Source of the DNA: Bacteroidales bacterium
GTDB lineage: Bacteria > Bacteroidota > Bacteroidia > Bacteroidales > P3
NCBI GenBank assembly: GCA_024685285.1
Contig: JAIKVZ010000018.1
Span: forward strand, 1-64,000
Reading direction: 5' to 3'
Length of the DNA: 64,000 bases
The position numbers were made by a program, and so were the translations under genes. Positions 60,235 through 64,000 of this stretch are shown piece after piece. The notes beneath the pieces are model-generated. The model searched no databases and was not told where the DNA came from. It saw only the letters and a list, made by a program, of their open reading frames with translations. Position 1 is the first letter of the stretch. Each line of letters starts with the position of its first letter.

Positions 60235-62103
60235 ATGGAAGTTAAACGCACTTTCGACCTTCTTGACCACCTGGTGGCCAACTACCCCAAAGAAGATATC
60301 CTTGCCGGAAAAGTCAACGGCGAATGGATTAAATACAGCTCTCACGACTACTATAAATATGCCCACTACTTAGCCTACGGCCTCTGTGAGGTGGGCCTGC
60401 AGCCTGGCGACAAGGTGATAACCATATCGCCAAACTGTCCGGAATGGAACTTTGTCGACATGGCATTGGCCATGAGCGGCATAATCCATGTGCCCGTATA
60501 CCCCACCCTGAGCACCGACAACTATCTGCATATCTTCACACACAGCGAAGCCAAGGCAATATTTGTCAGCAACAACTTACTGCTTAAACGCATACGTCCG
60601 GCTTTGGACCAAATGGAGACTCAACCTGTCATTTACACCTTGTCCAATGTTCCAGGCGAGCATCGGATGCTTGAGATACTCAAAGCAGGCATTGCAGGCC
60701 GCGACCGCTGGATGGGCGAAATCGAACATCGCAAAGAGTCCATCTCGCCCGACGACTGGTTTACCCTCATCTACACATCCGGCACCACCGGCGACCCCAA
60801 AGGCGTGATGCTCTCGCACCGCAATATGTGCAGCAACTTTTTGGCCCACTCACAGGTCAACCCACAGGACTCGTCGGCACGCATACTCTCCTTCCTGCCA
60901 CTCAACCACGCCTATGAGCGCTCAATGAACTACCACTACCAGTATAAGGGCATAAGCATATACTATGCCGAGAGTTTGGGTACCATAGCCCAGAATTTGG
61001 CCGAGGTAAAAGCCTGCGGCTTCTGCGCGGTGCCTCGCGTGCTGGAGATGTTCTTTGACAAACTCTATGCCGCCGGCAAAGATTTCACCGGTTTGAAAAA
61101 ACTCATCTACGAAAGTGCCTTCCGCCACGGCTATCGCTACGACTACACACTGCTCAAAAAGGTATCGCTGTGGTACCAGCTCAAGCAACGTTTATACGAC
61201 CGCATGGTATACAGCAAATGGCGCGAGAAATTCGGCGGCAACCGCATGGTGGTCATCACCGGTTCGAGCTCCATCCAGCCACGCATGATCAAGCTCTTCG
61301 CAGCCGCCGGCATAAATATCTACGAAGGCTACGGATTGAGCGAGACCTCGCCCGTCATTGCAGTCAACGACCCGGCACACGGCAACGTCAAGATTGGCAC
61401 CGTTGGGCCCATACTCAAGGGTGTTGAGGTCAAGTTTGCCGACGATGGAGAGATACTGACCCGCGGGCCGCACGTTATGCTAGGCTACTACAAAGACCCG
61501 GAGTACACCGCAGAGGTCATCGACGACGAGGGTTGGTTCCATACCGGCGACGTGGGTATGATGAGCGGCAAATACCTCAAAATCACAGACCGCAAGAAAG
61601 ACATATTCAAACTCTCGGCCGGCAAATACGTGGCTCCGCAGCTGCTCGAGAACCGTATGCGCGAAAGCGAATACATAGAGCAGGCCATGGTGGTCGGCTC
61701 GTCAGAAAAGTTTGCCGCAGCCATCATATCGCCCAACTTCAACACACTGCACTTCTGGGCCCTGAAATACAAACTGCACTACCGCGACAACCAGGCATTG
61801 ATAAACCTGCCCGAGACACAAGCCAAATACAAGAAGATAATCGAGGAGATAAACAAGAGCTTTGCCGCACACGAGCAAATCAAACAGTTCAGATTGGTTA
61901 TCGACGAGTGGACCTCGGCCAACGGTATGCTCTCGCCCACCCTCAAGCTAAAGAGAGCCGTACTTGCCAAGAAATACAGCGCCATGATTGACGATATCTA
62001 CGGTCACGAACAGGCTCCGTCAAACCCTTTCCTCAGTGCATTCCGCTCGGTGGAACTGCCCAATATACCCTGGATAGGCAGCAAATCCAAGACAGAAAAA
62101 TAA
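60235..62103 (+). CDS. Long-chain acyl-CoA synthetase (AMP-forming)
   Basis: LIYTSGTTGDPKGVMLSHRN, YEGYGLSETSPVIAVN, GWFHTGDVGMM. Confidence 0.92.
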   Translation: MEVKRTFDLLDHLVANYPKEDILAGKVNGEWIKYSSHDYYKYAHYLAYGLCEVGLQPGDKVITISPNCPEWNFVDMALAMSGIIHVPVYPTLSTDNYLHIFTHSEAKAIFVSNNLLLKRIRPALDQMETQPVIYTLSNVPGEHRMLEILKAGIAGRDRWMGEIEHRKESISPDDWFTLIYTSGTTGDPKGVMLSHRNMCSNFLAHSQVNPQDSSARILSFLPLNHAYERSMNYHYQYKGISIYYAESLGTIAQNLAEVKACGFCAVPRVLEMFFDKLYAAGKDFTGLKKLIYESAFRHGYRYDYTLLKKVSLWYQLKQRLYDRMVYSKWREKFGGNRMVVITGSSSIQPRMIKLFAAAGINIYEGYGLSETSPVIAVNDPAHGNVKIGTVGPILKGVEVKFADDGEILTRGPHVMLGYYKDPEYTAEVIDDEGWFHTGDVGMMSGKYLKITDRKKDIFKLSAGKYVAPQLLENRMRESEYIEQAMVVGSSEKFAAAIISPNFNTLHFWALKYKLHYRDNQALINLPETQAKYKKIIEEINKSFAAHEQIKQFRLVIDEWTSANGMLSPTLKLKRAVLAKKYSAMIDDIYGHEQAPSNPFLSAFRSVELPNIPWIGSKSKTEK

Positions 62104-62186
62104 AACCAATAATGGCTAAAATAGCCAGACCGGACCAGTAAAAGTTCGGTCTGGTTCGCTTATAGTATGGGGTAAAACGGGCTTTA

Positions 62187-62232
62187 TCCGACTCGATACC
62201 GACCCTGACCCGACCTTAACCCGAACCTAACC
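62187..62232 (+). repeat. 11-bp-period element copy 7 (convergent IGR acyl-CoA ligase/HAD)
   Basis: TCCGACTCGAT ACCGACCCTGA CCCGACCTTAA CCCGAACCTAA CC. Confidence 0.95.
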
Positions 62233-62284
62233 CATATAAAACCCTGTAGCTGAGAGCGATAAGTAGTATGAGTATGGTAAAAAT

Positions 62285-62884
62285 CTATAATTCTATGTAG
62301 GACAGAATGTTAGCCTGACTTATGGTGCATGGTTGCAATTCTGGAGGCAGAGGAGCCCATGCCGGCGCGGCAAAGCGGACACCGGCAGCCTCGGCACATT
62401 GGCGGTCGGTAACAGCGTCACCAATATAGAGCACATCGGCTTGATTTGCGCCACGACGGCTCATGTAGAGCTGGATCGGCTCGGCATCGGGCTTGGGACG
62501 CGACACGTCGTCGGAGGCCACAACCTCGACAAAACAGTCGCCAAGCCCTTTCTCGGCCAATCCGGTCAAGGCTATGTTGTGCAGGCGCGAGGTTACCACA
62601 CCCATTGGCACACCGGCCTCGTGCAGGCGGCGCAGCATATCCTCCACACCGTCGAAGAGGGGTGCACGCACCAGGCTGGCCACATAGTCGGCGTTCCATT
62701 CCGGCAAAAATGAAGGGTCCTTAATATCAAAGTCGGCCACGAATTGCGCCAAAGTGCATGTAAAATATATCGAAATGTCACCGTGCGAAATACTGTAGCG
62801 GTGCAGCGCACGCTCGAGGGAGCCGCAGAAAGCCTCGCGGCTGTCGAGCAGCGTACCATCGACATCAAAAAGAATATGTTTCAT
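62285..62884 (-). CDS. HAD family hydrolase
   Basis: ILFDVDGTLLDSREAF; GVVTSR; SRPKPDAEPIQLYM; DVLYIGDAVTD. Confidence 0.9.
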   Translation of the reverse strand: MKHILFDVDGTLLDSREAFCGSLERALHRYSISHGDISIYFTCTLAQFVADFDIKDPSFLPEWNADYVASLVRAPLFDGVEDMLRRLHEAGVPMGVVTSRLHNIALTGLAEKGLGDCFVEVVASDDVSRPKPDAEPIQLYMSRRGANQADVLYIGDAVTDRQCAEAAGVRFAAPAWAPLPPELQPCTISQANILSYIEL

Positions 62885-63623
62885 AGCCGCCTTCGAATGT
62901 GAACGTCAAAAAGAAAACTCGCGAACTCAAGCCATTCACCGAGCGGGCGTATATGTCGCTGTCGGGCACCATAAGTTCGTTCATGCCAAAAGCCATCTTG
63001 AGCTCGATGGCGAACTTAACATAGTGCAGAAAGAAATCGAATCCGACACCGGTGGTGATACGGAAATCGTTGGCAGAGAGTTTCACTATGGACTCTTGCG
63101 TGTTGTTTCGATTCTTGCGTGTCGAGGCAAAGTCAAATCCATAGGAAATGCCGCTGGTGAGGTATGGGCGGAAGTTGCCGTATCGAGCCGCGCGGAACTT
63201 GAATTCGATGGGTATGTCGCCGTATACCGATTCGACAGTGCGCCATCGCTCGGCACGGCTGTTGGCGGCCAGCGCTTCAGGCTCCCACGAATATTCAAGG
63301 CGGCGAGTCATAAGAGTCACACCGGGCAGGAAACGGAAGTTGAACCACGGGCCGAGCCGCAGGTCTGGGACTATGATGGCAATATGGAACCCTGGCTTAA
63401 AATATGATGTAACGCCCTGTATCTCACGGCGCAGAGCATCGTCTTCGCTATAGTCGAGGTCGAATTTTGCATTAACAATTCCTACCTGAATTCCGAAATG
63501 GACCAAGTGGTTGTCGAAGGTCATTAGGTTGGCCATAGTGCCCTGGGCACGCGCGTTGCCGACTGCACACACAGCCAGCGCAAACGACAATACGGCAACC
63601 TTTATAAACCTGTTAATCTTCAT
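62865..63623 (-). CDS. PorT-like outer-membrane beta-barrel protein
   Basis: Signal peptide; FDNHLVHFGIQVGIVNAKFDLDY..., alternating beta-strand pattern; resembles PorT-type T9SS component. Confidence 0.6.
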   Translation of the reverse strand: MKINRFIKVAVLSFALAVCAVGNARAQGTMANLMTFDNHLVHFGIQVGIVNAKFDLDYSEDDALRREIQGVTSYFKPGFHIAIIVPDLRLGPWFNFRFLPGVTLMTRRLEYSWEPEALAANSRAERWRTVESVYGDIPIEFKFRAARYGNFRPYLTSGISYGFDFASTRKNRNNTQESIVKLSANDFRITTGVGFDFFLHYVKFAIELKMAFGMNELMVPDSDIYARSVNGLSSRVFFLTFTFEGGYETYSF

Positions 63624-63629
63624 ATAAAA

Positions 63630-64000
63630 TCACGACATCTCGCCGCGCAAGGGCTGGCTGAGACGTTGGCGCACGTGTTCCTTGTCGCCGGGATAGCAGC
63701 CAAGCAGATACATCATTTTGGTCACAGCGGCCTCGATTGTTATGTCGCCACCGCCCACCACACCGAGACGGTCCATGTCGCAACTGGCAGCATACTGCCT
63801 CATCTTGACAGCACCGGCCTTGCACTGCGTTACGTTGAACACAATCACGCCGCGGGCAATGGCGTGCTCGAGGGCGTCGAGGAACCAGCGCTCCGTGGGG
63901 GCGTTGCCTGAGCCATACGTTTCAATAATGACACCCTGCAGGTCGGGGGTGCTCAGCACCGACTCGACCACAGCCTGGGTTATGCCGGGGAAGAGTTTGA
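63630..64000 (-). CDS. Type I L-asparaginase (C-terminal part; gene continues beyond window)
   Basis: GVIIETYGSGNAPTERWFLDALEHAIARGVIVFNVTQCKAGAVKM...YAASCDMDRLGVVGGGDITIEAAVTKMMYLLG; frame stays open to the window edge (LFPGITQAVVESVL). Confidence 0.88.
   Translation of the reverse strand, partial: KLFPGITQAVVESVLSTPDLQGVIIETYGSGNAPTERWFLDALEHAIARGVIVFNVTQCKAGAVKMRQYAASCDMDRLGVVGGGDITIEAAVTKMMYLLGCYPGDKEHVRQRLSQPLRGEMS

Overview
Chromosomal window of a Bacteroidota (Bacteroidales-like) genome. It is densely coding, with T9SS-type C-terminal sorting domains, TTTG-N19-TAnnTTTG promoters and a GldB-like lipoprotein. Content is mostly housekeeping: clpC, gyrA, a nusB/yajC/ybbR/coaE block, leuS, adk, obgE, pyrB/pyrI, alaS, glyA, pyrC, ftsE, trkA with two trkH genes, and a long-chain acyl-CoA ligase. 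Accessory content includes an AbiEii-like toxin/antitoxin pair, a possible polyol-phosphate (TarI/SDR/TagF-like) cassette, a WG-repeat protein, a transglutaminase-like T9SS protein with 18-aa tandem repeats, and three related T9SS cargo genes, two of which look disrupted. No rRNA, tRNA, CRISPR array or transposase was recognised. The most striking non-coding signal is a dispersed element built on an exact 11-bp period (NCCGANNNNNA units). Its invariant core is CCCGACCTTAACCCGAACCTAACC. It occurs 7 times, in 7 of the 8 convergent (tail-to-tail) intergenic regions, and intact in no divergent or co-directional gap that I could see. Three copies share an upstream TTGTTCGGA block exactly 15 nt from the array, and several are flanked by perfect hairpins whose stems differ in sequence. 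All calls come from reading the sequence and the supplied ORF translations; no database search was run.
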